Notes: generated from the letters alone by a model not told the origin. A stretch of 59,432 nt of DNA from Stemphylium vesicarium (GCA_004380135.1 QXCR01000169.1:1-59432); one strand, 5' to 3'; numbered from the stretch's first letter, positions 1-11,987 are shown. Numbers and translations: made by a program.

Positions 1-174
1 AAATGCAACACCCAAGCAACAGACGAGACAAAGCTGAATCCAGTAACATGTATGCATAATGGGAAATGTCCAAACTAAGCAAAGTGCCAAACATATCCTC
101 TTCCCAAGCAAACCAACGCCCAGAACGCCCCTGCCCAAGGAAACCCATTTGGTGCATTAAGCCTATCTCACGGC

Positions 175-1617
175 TCAGCTCGTATCCATGGCATCCCCTT
201 CATCCCCAGCACCAGCACCATCCACCCCCTTACCCTCCTTCCCATCCGCTCTCCCCATACCCTCAACCAACCCCTCCAACCCCCTAACCTCCTCCCCCCT
301 CACCCTCGTCCCCTCCCAAACGCCCTCAACGCCATCCACAACATCGACGCCCCTCCGCTCTAGTATGCGTTTACTCTGACTCTCAACGTAGATTCTACGC
401 TCCTTGCTAGCATCGACTTGTGCCGCAGCATTGGAAGAAGAGGTGTTGGTAGGTAAAGCCGTAGTAGCAAGATGCGGTTTCAGCGAGTTTAAAAGTTGGC
501 GGAGGTAAGGTAGTTGCGTAGTCGTAAATGTCGTGTGTGTAGTCAGGGGTTTGCTGGATGCGGATTGTTGGTTGGGTTGGATACCGAGGGCTTGCGCGCC
601 GGGTGTTTGTGTCAGGAAGGCGAATGGAGCTGCTGTTTCTGCGCCACTTCCGTTTGTGCTGGTTTGGTCGGATGGCGACGTTGAGGTGCGGGTTTCGCGT
701 TTCGGTGCGATGTTGTTGCTGTTGCCACTATGTGGTTGGAGCAGGGCTCGTAGGCGTGCTATTTGCGCTTCGTTGCGAGTTTTCTCGGCCACGAGGGCGG
801 CGTTCAGTTTCTGGGTTTCGATGAGTTTGCGGCGGAGGGTATAGAGGGCTTCGGGGGTTAGGTGCTGGGTGTCTTTGGAGGGTGGTTGGATGTTCTGTGA
901 ATGTTTTTGTTAGCTTTGCTGTTGCCTGGTTCCCAAGTTTTCAAGTTCAATTCCCTTGCCCTTCTTCTCCTGTTATGATAGACACGTCCGATGGAACATA
1001 CCTCATAATGCCCCAATCTAACCCAATCCCCCAACCCCTCATCCCCTCCTTTCCCCCTCCCCAGCGCAAAAACGTTCCTCAATGTCCAAATTTCCAGCTT
1101 GTCGAAGTTCTTATCCACCGCATTCTCCATCAGCGTCTCAAGCTTCAAAACACCCTCTTCAATCTCCAGCCGCGCTTCAGGGAATACAGGGTTGCCGTCT
1201 TCATCCTGGTCTGGCGTGCGGTTCTGCGAGGCGTATAGATCGGAGAAGCCGAGGAGGGCTGGGTCGGCGGACGAGAGACCGGTTTCGAACGAGTCGGTGC
1301 AGCGGTAGAGGACTTCGTTTATGACGTTGATTATGTCGTCGATTAGGGACTATAAAGGAAATGGGTTGTTAGTCTGGCTTTGAAGTGAATGGATAGACTG
1401 CTGTAATTGTGAGAATAAATACGGTGAAACAGGAATACGTTCAAGGGACTTGACATTGGCATTGCGAGAGAGAAGGTGTTTGGCGGGGACGACTCGTTCC
1501 GCCCATTCCCCAACCCACTCACTCCCCCACCACCAACACGCGGATAATACATACAATAGGAGGCCAGGAAAAGTGCTCGGTAAGGAGCATATTCTCCTGC
1601 TGCTTTGCGCTCGCCAT
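175..1617 (-). CDS. MIS12: Mis12/Mtw1 kinetochore protein
   Basis: Exons 1617-1555, 1349-1002 and 894-175 join in frame to 376 residues. The N-terminus carries the family hallmark: residues ending in TEHFSWPPI, directly followed after the first splice by SLIDDIINVINEVLYRCTD, as in Mis12/Mtw1 proteins. A charged helical stretch follows (exon 2), then a low-complexity S/T/Q-rich C-terminal part and a glycine/glutamate-rich tail. Known role of the family: core subunit of the four-protein Mis12 (MIND) complex that links inner centromere proteins to Ndc80 at kinetochores. Introns have GTATGT donors at 1554 and 1001. The first ATG (1617) is chosen because it gives the conserved N-terminus. An ACGCGC motif lies about 60 bp upstream, compatible with cell-cycle control (inference). 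Family call is firm; the C-terminal half is poorly conserved. Confidence 0.88.
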
Positions 1618-2544
1618 TTCGCCCGGTCGTCGTTGCGTTGCTGCGGTTGTCGCAAAGTGATTTCTAGATTGTTTGCGACGCGCCGAGGGGACGTGTTTAC
1701 CCCGACTGGGATCTTACTGGACGGGACGACAAGGGTCACACGCACGCACTAGGCACCTCGCTTATGTTACCAATCCTGGTGCCCTTGCCCTCCTCGCGAG
1801 ACTGCATGTGGAGGGTGTGCGAGGTGAGGGGGGAGGGGGGAGGGGGGAGGGGCGGGCATTTCCTTTTGTGCTCAACTAGTATTTAGGGCCGGAGTTGAGG
1901 TTTGATGATGTTGTTATTTCTCCGCTCTGCTTCAGGAGATCGTCGTTCTGCTTGTAATGTGTCGAAGTAGTAGACCAGACACGTCAAGTAGGAAGATATA
2001 GTGAGATGGAAAACGTCCTTTGATTGCATGCAGCCTATTTAGCTGTCATGATACCCAATACAGTGCTCCTAGCACCTGTGCTTCGAAACCTATATTATAC
2101 AACGCTGCCAAGCGCACAGCAATACTCTTATCAGCACACGCCATAGCGCACTCCATGAAGATAAAATCGTGATTTTGAACCCATCGCTCAGTACAGTCTC
2201 GCCCTGCCACCCTCCCGAAACTACACGCGCAAACACTGTGGTATAATGTTTTTGAGTCTTGTGCTAAACGCGCAAAACAAAAGAATGCTTTTCCGCGGTT
2301 GCTGGGGAACCAAAGGGAAGACGAGAATAATTGGTAATCCAAGATAACACTGACACATAAACGCCAAGAAGTCCGGTGTGAAACCTAGAGTAAGCCTCTC
2401 TCCATGCGTCATGTCGCTGTCGTAAATGCAGTAGATGTGAAGCAAAAGACAAAACCACCGCCATTATTGTATCCGTAACCTACGCGGCGGAGCGGGATAT
2501 CTATACAAGACGTCCAACTTCGGGGACATCAAAATCGTGGCCAC
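1618..2544. other. Promoter of MIS12 and 3' flank of kinase gene; G-rich tract
   Basis: Between the MIS12 start and the stop of the LAMMER kinase gene I see no convincing gene. It contains an ACGCGC motif at about 1678-1683 and an extreme purine tract at 1821-1856 (listed separately). Short open frames at 2046-2464 on the minus strand lack a family signature. Confidence 0.5.
1821..1856 (+). repeat. G-run tract (quadruplex-like)
   Basis: Four near-consecutive runs of four to six G separated by single A or C bases lie on the + strand, about 210 bp upstream of the MIS12 start codon. The composition fits the usual G-quadruplex pattern; folding in vivo is inference. Confidence 0.7.
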
Positions 2545-4805
2545 TCAGTACGCTCGCTGTTCACGGAAACGGCGTTCTTCTTCTGCCCGGCGGGCCTTCT
2601 TTTCCCGCTCCAACCGAATCTTGTGGGCCTCGGTTCCATCGTCCATGAGCGATTCCTTGAACCATGGATGTTGCAGTGCCTCCTTGGCTGTTATTCGCTT
2701 CTTGGGGTCATATACGAATATTCGCCGCAGGAGATCGAGGAATTGCCGGTTGAAGTCAGTGTGGGCGGGGATTGTTTCCTGTGCATATTAGTTACGGTCA
2801 AGCTAGGCAATGCTTTCAAACGTACGGGAAGCTTCTTCATCGCCTTTACGTATTTCTTCGATGCTTTGTTGGTGTCCGCGTTAGGGTAGTCCAGCTTGTA
2901 GTTCTTGAAGTATCGAGCGGCACTGGACATGTTAGCAATGTTGTTTACTCACGAAGGCATCTACTTACGAGCTTGCCGAGTTGCGTGATGATCCACGATC
3001 CTGCTTGTAGACTGCCCGGACAATGTCTCGGTCAATCTTGCCGCTGCAGACGGCCTCCATCATGGCCAGATGCTCGAGGTTGTCATGCGTCTGGAACAGG
3101 GCATCGCCAGTGAAAAACTCGACCAGAATACAGCCTATACTCCAGATATCGCAAGGGAAACTCCAGCCCAAGTTGAGAATGATCTCAGGTGCTCGGTAGT
3201 GACGAGTCGATACGACTGACGAGTGGTACTCGTCGTTGAAGGTGGCTGATCCAAAGTCGATGAGGCGAATTTCGGGATCGAGGAGGACCTTGCGGTGTCG
3301 TGCTGTCCGGTTTACCGTGGTTGACGACGAGGGTACAGTTCTATTATACGTAAAGGTCTGGTAGTTGTTGTTGACAAGCAGGATATTTTCCGGCTTCAAA
3401 TCGGTGTGGATGAGGTTGAGGTCGTGCAAGAAAGCAACGCTTGTGAACAGCTGCTTCGCAAACTTCTGAATGTGAGAGCTTGGGAAGGGTACGAAGCCGT
3501 TGGACTTGAGGAAGTCGAAGACACTTTGTCCGTAGAGGTCGGTGACGATGCATATGTGGTTCCGGTAATCGAAGCAATCTTGCAGATGTATGCATCGGTT
3601 GATGTTGTGCTTGTCGTTGGACGCTAGTGTGGACAGCACCCTCAGTTCAATGCGACTAGCGTCCCTGTACTTGGGCACTGATCGGATGACCTTGATGGCG
3701 CAGTTGGTGCCTTTCCGTCTGTCGTAGGCCTGGACGACTTTTCCAAATGTGCCTTGGCCGAGTAGCTTCGTGATTTGATCTATGGGCAGGGATTAGCATC
3801 TTATGTGATGATGGTGGTGGTAGTGGAAAGAACGTACATCTCTCTGTAAGGTCGGCCTCTGGTACGACAATGTAGTGGCCATCCTCGTCGTCTACCTTTT
3901 GGTCCTTAGTGTAGGATTTCTAGGGCATGTTAGTATGAGATGGTTGTGCAATGGTCATGCATGGGTCTTACGTCTTGGACAACTTGCACGTAGACATCCT
4001 TGGCCTTGATGACTGGGTTGGGCGGCGGCTGATAGAGGCTGAAGGGGTCGTCGTGGTGGTCCAGCTCCCGTCGCTTAGCCTGCTTTGCCTCGTCCTGTAC
4101 TACGGCGCGTGTGCGCTTCCGCTTCTGGCCAGCCGCGCTGTTGTCGTGCGGCGAGATGTTGTGGCCGTTGCTGACCTGCGAGCCCAGCGAGGTAGGCGCG
4201 GTAGTGTTGAGGGCGGAAGTCGTTCTGTCAGTGGACAGAGAGTGGTTGGGCGAGTCGTAGTAGGGCGTCTGGGTGGTCGAGTAGGACGTGTGCTGGTTGT
4301 AGACAGGATCGTAGGCCGTCGACGCGGTTGTTTTGCGCTTCTTGTCGGCATGGCGAGCGGACGGGTTCGTCGCGGTGCGTGCAGGACCCTGGTTGCGCGG
4401 CGGAGGCGGCTGCAGGTCTTCATCGTCGTCGTCGTCGTCGATAACAATCACCTCCCTCGGTATGCCGTTCTTGTAGAAGTCGGCCCAGTCAGGATTCCGG
4501 CGTCGGTGGGCCGAGCCCGGGTCGGTCGCACTCATGTCGATGGGCGACGGGTGGGTGATGGGCGGCAGCTGGGGTGGTGGCTGTCGTGAGTGGGCAGTTG
4601 CAGTCCGGCGCAGGTCTGAATTCGAGGAGCCGCTAGCGTAGCCGTTGTACAGCGAATTGCCTATCCGACCAGACCCGTTGGCGATCTGGGCATTGGAGAT
4701 GTTTGGCTGGTACGTGTGGTGGTGGGAATAAAACTGGTGATGGGGCGGAAGTGTAGCCGTGGCTGTCGAGGGCGTAGACATGGCTGGGCCGTCGTCTCTG
4801 GGCAT
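2545..4805 (-). CDS. lkh1: LAMMER-type dual-specificity protein kinase (CLK/Lkh1/Kns1 family)
   Basis: Five exons (4805-3972, 3919-3838, 3779-2969, 2922-2826, 2778-2545) join to 685 residues. The first 280 residues are low-complexity, rich in P, S, T and H, with two basic clusters (KKRK and a KRKR/AKRR bipartite signal) that predict nuclear import, and an acidic VIVID-D(n) stretch at residues 119-130. The kinase domain follows: glycine loop GQGTFGKV, AIKVI lysine, HTDLKPEN catalytic loop, DFGSA, and the family signature EHLAMME near the C-lobe. The signature reads LAMMEA instead of LAMMER. Known role of the family: phosphorylation of SR-type splicing factors and control of growth and stress responses. 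All splice junctions keep frame. The start at 4805 is the first ATG of the open frame. Family assignment is secure; orthology to Lkh1/Kns1 is inferred. Confidence 0.9.
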
Positions 4806-7123
4806 GCGAGGACCGACGTCGTGACGCTGCTTTGCTCTGTGCAGGCTAGCGGATCAAAGCACGTCGGTGAGGCGGCCACACGGCGCGATTAGGCGCTGAA
4901 TGGGGTGAATGGGGTCGATGGGGGGGATGGATGTACTGCCGTCGGATGCCCGTCCTGTGACGTGGGCTCGCCGTCGACAGAGGGCGTTGTCGCAGCCGGC
5001 CTGGCCAGTCGAGGACTTGGGGTGCGGAGACAGAAAGGACCTTCACGTCGCTGCTCTCTACGGGGCGGCTGCGTCGTCGTCACCGAGGCGAGGGCAGGCT
5101 ATCACAGTGGCTTCGGCGATGGGGGTGCACTCGGGGAAGAATGGCGGGCGTCGAACATGCCAGAGCGATGGGAGAGCGTCGTGGGCGCCGGGTGGAGGCA
5201 GGCGAGGTCGAGATGACACTTGCGGAGTCTGTGGTGAGAAGCCGGGCCTGTGCGGTCCACTCGGTCGTCATTCGTTTTCGCGGCACGCCAACGCCAACGA
5301 CCGTCTCTCTTTCGCGTCTCGCGCCGGGCCCTCCAACACAGTCGCCTGCCCTGTCGCCCGCCTAGCAATTCATCCCACTAATCCCTCACCACCACATGCC
5401 TTGGACATCACTAGAACATGGAGCCGCAGTGTGCGACGCCTATTGCCCGCCTATTGCCCGTCACCTGCGCGCTCTGGGCGTGGGCAGACCAAGTAGTGTT
5501 GCTAGCCTGATGGAACGTGAAAGCCGCCCGAAGCCCATTAATATGTATTCGGTCGCTTGCGCAAGACGGCAACGCCAGACATGACTCCTGTCCACCTGCG
5601 CCTAGATATTCCTGGGCCACATTTACACAACATTGATGCTATATACTCATGTGCTCGGCTCTACCATGGTGCACTGTTGTTATGATTGTTTTGTTGTTGT
5701 GATTGCATCGGCCGCTCCGCACGTCGACAAAGCCAGCCCGCTCGCTTGGGTCGGCTCTTGGAAGGGGACCACCATGTCGCAGGCTGATGAGAGTGAAACT
5801 GTTGCACATCGACGATTGTCCAGCAAAGAAGAAGGAAAGACGGGAAAAAATCGAAAGCCTCCGTGCCACACACATCTCCAGACCGTGCGGCTCTACAGTC
5901 ATCCCGCTCATAAAGAGGACACCGCCTGTTGTGTTGCGCCACCGCCAAAGTGAAGCGGTCGCTATATGCTCATGGTCACGAGAAAAGGTTGATCTGCGTG
6001 AGGCATGTCATCTGGGTCCCGGCCAGTCTACGACACTGCAACCATTACCCCCCTTTGTTGAGACCGGCGTCTCCAAAGGCAGCCAGCTACCCAAACTATT
6101 GCCTGCCTACAGCCTGCGAGCAACTGCGCACGCCTGGCCGTCATCTACTGCTTCTGTTTGCACTCTGCCTATTCTTGAATACGAGCGCTGTCCCTGCCGC
6201 ACGTGGAGCAACCCTTAATCGTCGTTGATTCTGTGCTATATGCCGCTGCATCGCTGCTATTATCCTCACAATCCAGGAACAATGCCTTTTGCTGCAATAG
6301 CTGCGTGTAGGCTGATGTGAGACGTGCTGCAGTCGACCGCACCTTTCACTTGCGTCTGCCGCCATTACCCAGCCCACCAATACTCGCCTCATGGTTGCTG
6401 TACTCCACTTTGCTAATAACGTCATTGCCCGACGTCCCCACACCTATACCACACTGCGTCGTGACATGCATGCAGTGCCATCACCTATGTTAAGACGTTA
6501 TCGGTCCTCCGTTAGACGACTGGCTGCGAGCTGATTTCGCGCCTTGCTTCTCTGCGCCTCCTTCTTGCGTCCTAGCGCCTGTCTAGCCGCCAAGACTGCG
6601 TCGTCAAAGTTTTCCCGCAGTAACTGCTGCGGCACGCTTGCATCTTGGCTGCTGCTCACCCATGGCCGATCGGTACGTCCTGGGTCCGACAGCCTCTGCT
6701 TCATGTTGGGATAGATACAACAGAATCGTGCAGCTTCGACTACGAGACCATGTCAATTTGCTGAGCTATGTACGTTGAGAACAAACCCCGCTTCAATGAG
6801 CGTGCCAAGGAGATACAAGAACGCAACACACATTTTGCCATATGCATGTCGCTTTTGATCGGTAGTCAGACAGCCCTTCCCAGTGCGAAAACATGTTCAA
6901 ACAGCCGTTCCAATGCAAGTTTTTGTGCCCACCACCTTTCCATGCTTCCATAATACAACATTATCAACAGCTTGCACCAAAGAAACCAATGGGAAGCCGT
7001 GCATCAGATGCCAGTCTTGGGGGCCGCCGAGAAGGAAGAAGAAAGGAAATTCGTAAATCGTTGTCGGTGATGCCTCGGGGATACGCTAGCCCACAATGTG
7101 TCGAGACTGAAACAGACCCGAGA
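4806..7123. other. 2.3-kb intergenic region, no supported gene
   Basis: This is the upstream region of the LAMMER kinase and the 3' flank of the aminotransferase gene. Frames on both strands are open for up to 171 codons (5703-6218, +) but are basic or low-complexity, have no family signature and overlap one another. A minus-strand frame at 6498-6704 has a helix-like, charged C-terminus and could be an exon, but I find no partner exon. Otherwise nothing recognisable. Confidence 0.4.
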
Positions 7124-8830
7124 CTACAACTTAGAGGGCGCGTTGAGACTCTCGAAGAAGTCGAAAATGAGCTTGCCGAGACTCTCGACTATGGTATCGA
7201 TATCGGCCTCTGTAATGTTGAATGCCGGTGCAATGATAATATGGTCTCCGCGAGACCCATCAACTGTACCAGAGCCGGGGTACACGTAGACATTGTAGCC
7301 GTCTTTCAGACCTGTTGCGCCCATTAGCGATTGAAGAGGTTAGGTTGATGGTTCAACATACCCTGCTCGTGAATCCTCCAGGCTACGGCTGCGTCGGGCT
7401 CGAATGGCTCTTTGGTCTTCTTGTCGCGCACAAATTCGATCTATCTCCGTCAGCATCCATCCAAGTCATTATGAGCATATCCCACACTTACACCTCTGAA
7501 GAATCCCGCGCCTCGGATATTTCCAACATTCGGATGGTCGCCAAGACGTGCTACCAATTTCTTCATCAGTCTGTCTCCCTTGATCTTAACATTCTGAAGC
7601 AGCTTGTCCTCGTCAACTATCTTTTGGACAGCGAGGCCAGCAGCACATGCCACCGGGAAGTTTTGGAAGGTATGTCCGTGGGCAAAGCAGTTGTCTCCGA
7701 GGGCATCAACGACCTCCGGACCGACGAGCATCGCGGATACTGCGGCATAGCCTCCCGCAAGACCCTTGCCCACCAACTGAATATCCGGAGCCACGCCCTC
7801 CTCTTGCCATGCGTGCATATAGCCAGTACGGCCCATTCCACACATGACCTCATCCAAGATGAAAAGCACACCGTATTTCTTGCAGACGTTCTTCATAGCT
7901 GCAAGATAGCCAGGCAGTGCCGGGACGCAACCAAGCGCCTGCATGCTTGTGTCAGAGAACAGCGCCAATATAAGAGCAACATGAATGGGCGATGGACTTA
8001 CTGCGCCGACGACAGGCTCCATGAAGAATCCTGCCACCGTTTCAGGTCCAAGCTCGCAAATCTTGCTTTCTAGCTCTTCTGCTAGTCGCTCAACGTATTG
8101 AGTTGTAGTTTCGCCCTCCTTCATATCCCGATATGGACTACACGGGGAGATGAACTGGGTGTTTTGGGGCAGAATTTGCTTATACATCTCTTTTCGCCCC
8201 CTATGTCCGCTAACTTCAAGAGCACCCAGGGTCGCTCCGTGGTAGGATCTGTCACGAGCGATGAACCATCGACGTTCAGGTTGCGGTTCCTGTTTGAACT
8301 TGGAATGATACTGGTATGTTAACTTCTGGGCGGCTTCCGCAGCCTCGGACCCTGCCCATTGTTAGATCGCAGGTTCCGATAGTAATGTCGGACGCATTAC
8401 CTGAACTGTAAAAGACTACCTCGGCCATCTCATCGCCAGTAGATTCAAGAAGATAATCTGCAAACTCCCATGCAGCCTCCGTATCAAAGCTCATAGAAGC
8501 AGCATAGGCGACACCAGTTTCCTCCTGTCTCTTGATTGCGTCATGTACTCGCTTATCGCCATGGCCAATGTTGGATACTCCGGCTCCGCCAGATGCGTCA
8601 AATATCTTCCAGCTTTTGGTACCATCTGTGACCGAAAGCCAGCTGCCTTCTGCACTTGTAAGCCAAAGTGGAGGGCTTCTAACGCTGCGCTTAAGAAGAG
8701 GGCTCCGGCGATTCCGACGGCGCCAGGCGGTGGTCGACGTAGGACTCTGATAGCTCATCGGTGGTGAAGCGCTGGCATCGGGAGTCGAGAAAGGGCTGCT
8801 GCTCTCGTTCAGCAACAAGGCTGGCGCCAT
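7124..8830 (-). CDS. Class III PLP-dependent aminotransferase
   Basis: Five exons (8830-8401, 8351-8002, 7938-7492, 7440-7362, 7311-7124) join to 497 residues. Fold-type I, class III features are in order: GGAGVSNIGHG near residue 90, SSGSEAAEAA across the first splice (PLP phosphate loop), RSYHG, FMEPVVGA, then ILDEVMCGMGRTG with the PLP-ring aspartate D289, and QLVGKGLAGGY with the Schiff-base lysine K318. The C-terminus has the usual small domain with FNITEADID. Members transfer amino groups from omega-amino acids, GABA, ornithine or similar donors to a keto acid; the actual substrate cannot be told from sequence. No organelle signal is obvious; the first 45 residues are S/R-rich and variable. 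All four introns are 42-63 nt with good consensus. No metabolic partner gene is adjacent. Confidence 0.88.
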
Positions 8831-10913
8831 GGATGCTGCGTCAATATAGAAATGACGAGGGAATCGATAGTGGTTGTATGAGTCAAAAGGTAAGTGCTAG
8901 AGTACAACAATGGCCGATATGTAACAGGGGTGCGTTGGTTAACACAAGGATTGGAACGTGGAAATGGGCGAATTGTGAAAGCTGGGGTGGGTTGCCAGTG
9001 ACTTTATATGGGGAAGGCTAGTCGTGGAGGCGGTTTGCAACGTGACCGGTAAGGCTCCTTCTTGGAGCGGAGCGTTTACGGCGTAATCAGAGCCTAGTTC
9101 ATTAGACTGTACTTCAAGCTTTCGGCAAACCGATCACACAGTAAGCTGCCGGGCCGTTCGGGCAGCCTAAAGTTGGAAGGTTCGTCCCAGATGGAGCTTT
9201 TCAGCTAGTCATGAGCCAAAAACCTAAAAGCATGCGCATGGGATGCGGTGAAGATTCGTAGGCTTATTCATTCTTGTGGAAACTCAACGGTCAATTGCTT
9301 ACTTGAAGTATACCCGATTGGCCTATCAGATCAGGCTGTGGCTTTTTTACCGAGTTTCTGCGGTCTCCGAGCGTGTCGAAGGACAGTCAGCCCTGTGTGA
9401 TAGGTGATGTTGTGTGTAAGACCAGGGCGGCACAGCTGCGGCGCTGTCAGGGCAAAGAGCCAAAATAATATGCAGCAATCCCTGCGAATGATGCATGCAG
9501 CGAGCTGCCGAACATCCAGGGGATGGTAGCAGTGGCTGATCAAGTGAACGTGGATGCTGCGGGCATGGGTCATGCCCTGTCAATCAGAGCATCAACCGAG
9601 ACCTTCGGTAGGATGTAGCACAGGAACCGCAAAAGGCGCTTTGCGTTAGTGAACCCCAAACTGCGGCCATGATGTACTGTTGCCACATGGTTCATGTGGG
9701 GTTTCCAACAAGCCCCTGTATGATAGGATCGACCAGGTCGCTGATACGGCTGCATGCATTCAGGTCCTGAGACGATCGGATCGGAATCAGCCGTTTATCT
9801 TGTGTGACAAGGCTAGAGTCTGGAGCTGTGACAGTCCTCAAAAGAAGCAATGATGCTCAGTCGACAGAAATTTCGTACGTTGGAGGCTGGGATTGATTCT
9901 CTAGGCAGCCCAGGCAAGATAGGCTCATGCATACCGCCGCAGGCGCCCTCGCAGGGGGTCTACAGTATGGACCGGTTTCGCAGGAGCTTAGTGGCTTTGC
10001 GGATGGGTGGTGACCTAACATGACTCTTTGCGATGGTTAGACCTTCTCTTTCGGTAAGGGTGAGTACGCACAACAGCCGCAAGTTGTCCCGCAACGGCAC
10101 ACGGAGGCACCAATGTTAGCAAATCGAACCGTTTCTTGAACACGGAAGCCGTCCATCGGATGGCGATTCGGCAGAGCATTGCTAAATGGCGCCACCGCCC
10201 CTCTACTCTGGGTCCAGCTGGAATAGTCGGATTCTCAAAAGCTTGAGGGGCCGGTGAGTAGCCTGGTGCAGGCGGGATTGATTGACTAGCCACCACCACA
10301 ATCCTGCTGCAGATCCGTGGCATAAAGATGACATGGTGGCACGAGGCAACCGCGGGAAAAAAGCAGGCTTGCAGTCGCCTAATTCGGCCTTGGAAGAGCC
10401 ATTGAGAAGGGCTTCTGCAGAGGAGCCTCAGCTAAGTGAAGCGAACTGCGGCTTGGGAGTGGCGGCGCAGGTCGTAATTGTAAGCCCCCCTTGCTATATT
10501 GGCACACGCCTTGATCGTGAGAAAGACATGGGACGGCTTTTCCTTGACAGGCCGGAAGTTGCGGTGAAGGGAAAAAAAAAGTGGCGGGCGTTGGCGGCTG
10601 GTGCTGGAAGATGGCAGTCGTCGAAGCCGGGACAAGCAGTCAATCGGCCGGGCCGTGGTGTCGAGTGGAGAGCACCGAGCCCGTGAACCGAGCCGGTAGC
10701 GCCTGGCTTTGCTCGTTGCCAAGCCCCCACCTCTAGCTTCCCCACACGCCTCGAGTGAGGCGTGTGGCCGACATCCACGACATTTTGAACGTCCACGGGT
10801 AGCAGTAGAGGCTACGTCAGGTGAGTAGCCCGACTACCTGCCCTGCCCATGCACCAATTCTGACGCGTTGCCAGCACCCGCCGGAAAAGCAGTCGCCAGA
10901 AGAAAGCGCCACG
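8831..10913. other. 2.1-kb intergenic region between divergent genes; contains a perfect hairpin
   Basis: It lies between the aminotransferase (-) and SRP19 (+). I find no frame with coding character. The only distinct structure is the inverted repeat at 10742-10767, listed separately. A GTGAGT at 10821 could be the donor of a 5'-UTR intron of the SRP19 gene, but no clear acceptor pairs with it. Confidence 0.4.
10742..10767. promoter_or_regulatory. Perfect 11-bp inverted repeat with 4-nt loop upstream of SRP19
   Basis: CCACACGCCTC, loop GAGT, then GAGGCGTGTGG: all 11 pairs match. It sits 147 bp before the SRP19 start codon. As DNA it could be a dimer-binding site; if transcribed it would form a stable hairpin in the 5' leader. 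Function is unknown. Confidence 0.6.
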
Positions 10914-11651
10914 ATGAATCCACGCGTAGAAGAGGTCAGCGACTCGGACAGCGAGCCGTCAGAGATGGACATTGACGATGTGCCCTCTTTGATGAACGCC
11001 AGCAATATTCCCAGCACCGGCAACATCACTGCCATGCCCCAGCAGATGCTGCAGCCACAGGGCCCCTCCATCAAGACGTCGACGGACCGCGAAAAGTCGA
11101 AACATTACCAATGCCTGTACCCCATATACTTTGATATATCACGCACCAGGGCCGAAGGGCGTCGCATAGGCAAGGAGCTCGCGGTAGAAAATCCTCTTGC
11201 GCGGGAGATGGCAGATGCGGCGGCAGATCTTGGTCTGCACACCGTCTTCGAGCCTGACAAGACGCATCCCAAGGATTGGAGTAACCCCGGCAGGGTGCGT
11301 GTGCTGCTTAAGCACCAAGGCAAGATGATGGACGATCAGGTGAAAAACAAACACCACCTCTACATCCTTATCTCCAAGGCCCTCAAAGCGAACCCGACAC
11401 AGAAGACCACCCCCTTCCGATTACCCATTGCAGGCATGCCCATGCCAAAGGAGATGCCAGAGCCGGCGATACCAAAGGGCTGGAAGATGAACAAGATCCT
11501 CCCCCTACATTCGCCAGCCTTGACAGGAGGCGGCGTCAGCGAGAACTTCCTGCAGGATATGATGGCCGAAATGACAGGCGAGGCCGGTGGCAGCGGAGCA
11601 AGCAGCGGAGCCGAATCCAAGAAGAAGATCAAGGACAAGAAGAAGAAATAA
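10914..11651 (+). CDS. SEC65: Signal recognition particle subunit SRP19 (Sec65)
   Basis: Single exon of 245 residues. The first 60 residues are acidic (SDSDSEPSEMDIDD) and variable. The SRP19 core follows: YQCLYPIYFDISRTRAEGRR, VENPLAREMADAAADLGL, and KDWSNPGRVRVLLK, then KHHLYILISKALK. The tail is glycine/serine-rich and ends in a lysine-rich stretch (KKKIKDKKKK) typical of RNA-binding SRP19 tails. Known role: binds SRP RNA helices 6 and 8, allowing SRP54 to assemble, for co-translational targeting to the ER. The frame is open to a GTG at 10821, but the first ATG is 10914 and the conserved domain lies well downstream of it. No introns are seen inside the CDS. Confidence 0.93.
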   Translation: MNPRVEEVSDSDSEPSEMDIDDVPSLMNASNIPSTGNITAMPQQMLQPQGPSIKTSTDREKSKHYQCLYPIYFDISRTRAEGRRIGKELAVENPLAREMADAAADLGLHTVFEPDKTHPKDWSNPGRVRVLLKHQGKMMDDQVKNKHHLYILISKALKANPTQKTTPFRLPIAGMPMPKEMPEPAIPKGWKMNKILPLHSPALTGGGVSENFLQDMMAEMTGEAGGSGASSGAESKKKIKDKKKK

Positions 11652-11987
11652 GGCATCGCCCAAGGCCATCGTCATCTACCCGTCGTTGCGTCCGTCGCCA
11701 CTCCCTGAAGTCAGTGAACCGGCAGTCGTCTACGACGCTGCGCCGCAGCCATGCAGCGTCGAGGCTGTCGCATCAAACGGCAGGCACCTCAGCGCGCGCT
11801 TAGACAGGATTCACAGCAGGGACTGACAACGCATGATGTCATCACATCTGCGAATGCCAATACCTACAATAATACAGCAATACCACACCGCACTATCTTC
11901 GTTACGTTCTTGCTTTGCTGATCCAGCCTTTACTTGGCCATCATCCGGCCGTGCATTCTTCGACTGAGCGTTCCTGTTTTCTGCGCC

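Noticed and set aside
3951..4589. 212-codon + strand frame opposite the LAMMER kinase
   Set aside because: It is antisense to the low-complexity first exon of the kinase, valine/arginine-rich, with no family signature.
5703..6218. 171-codon + strand frame
   Set aside because: Overlaps open frames on both strands, mixed composition and no domain; looks like chance in GC-rich DNA.
6498..6704. Minus-strand 68-codon frame with a helix-like charged C-terminus
   Set aside because: No partner exon, family signature or promoter context could be found; a GTGAGC inside makes the frame doubtful. Left as a region note.
10821..10913. N-terminal extension of SRP19 from a GTG
   Set aside because: GTG is not a usual start in fungal nuclear genes and the conserved domain begins well after the ATG at 10914.
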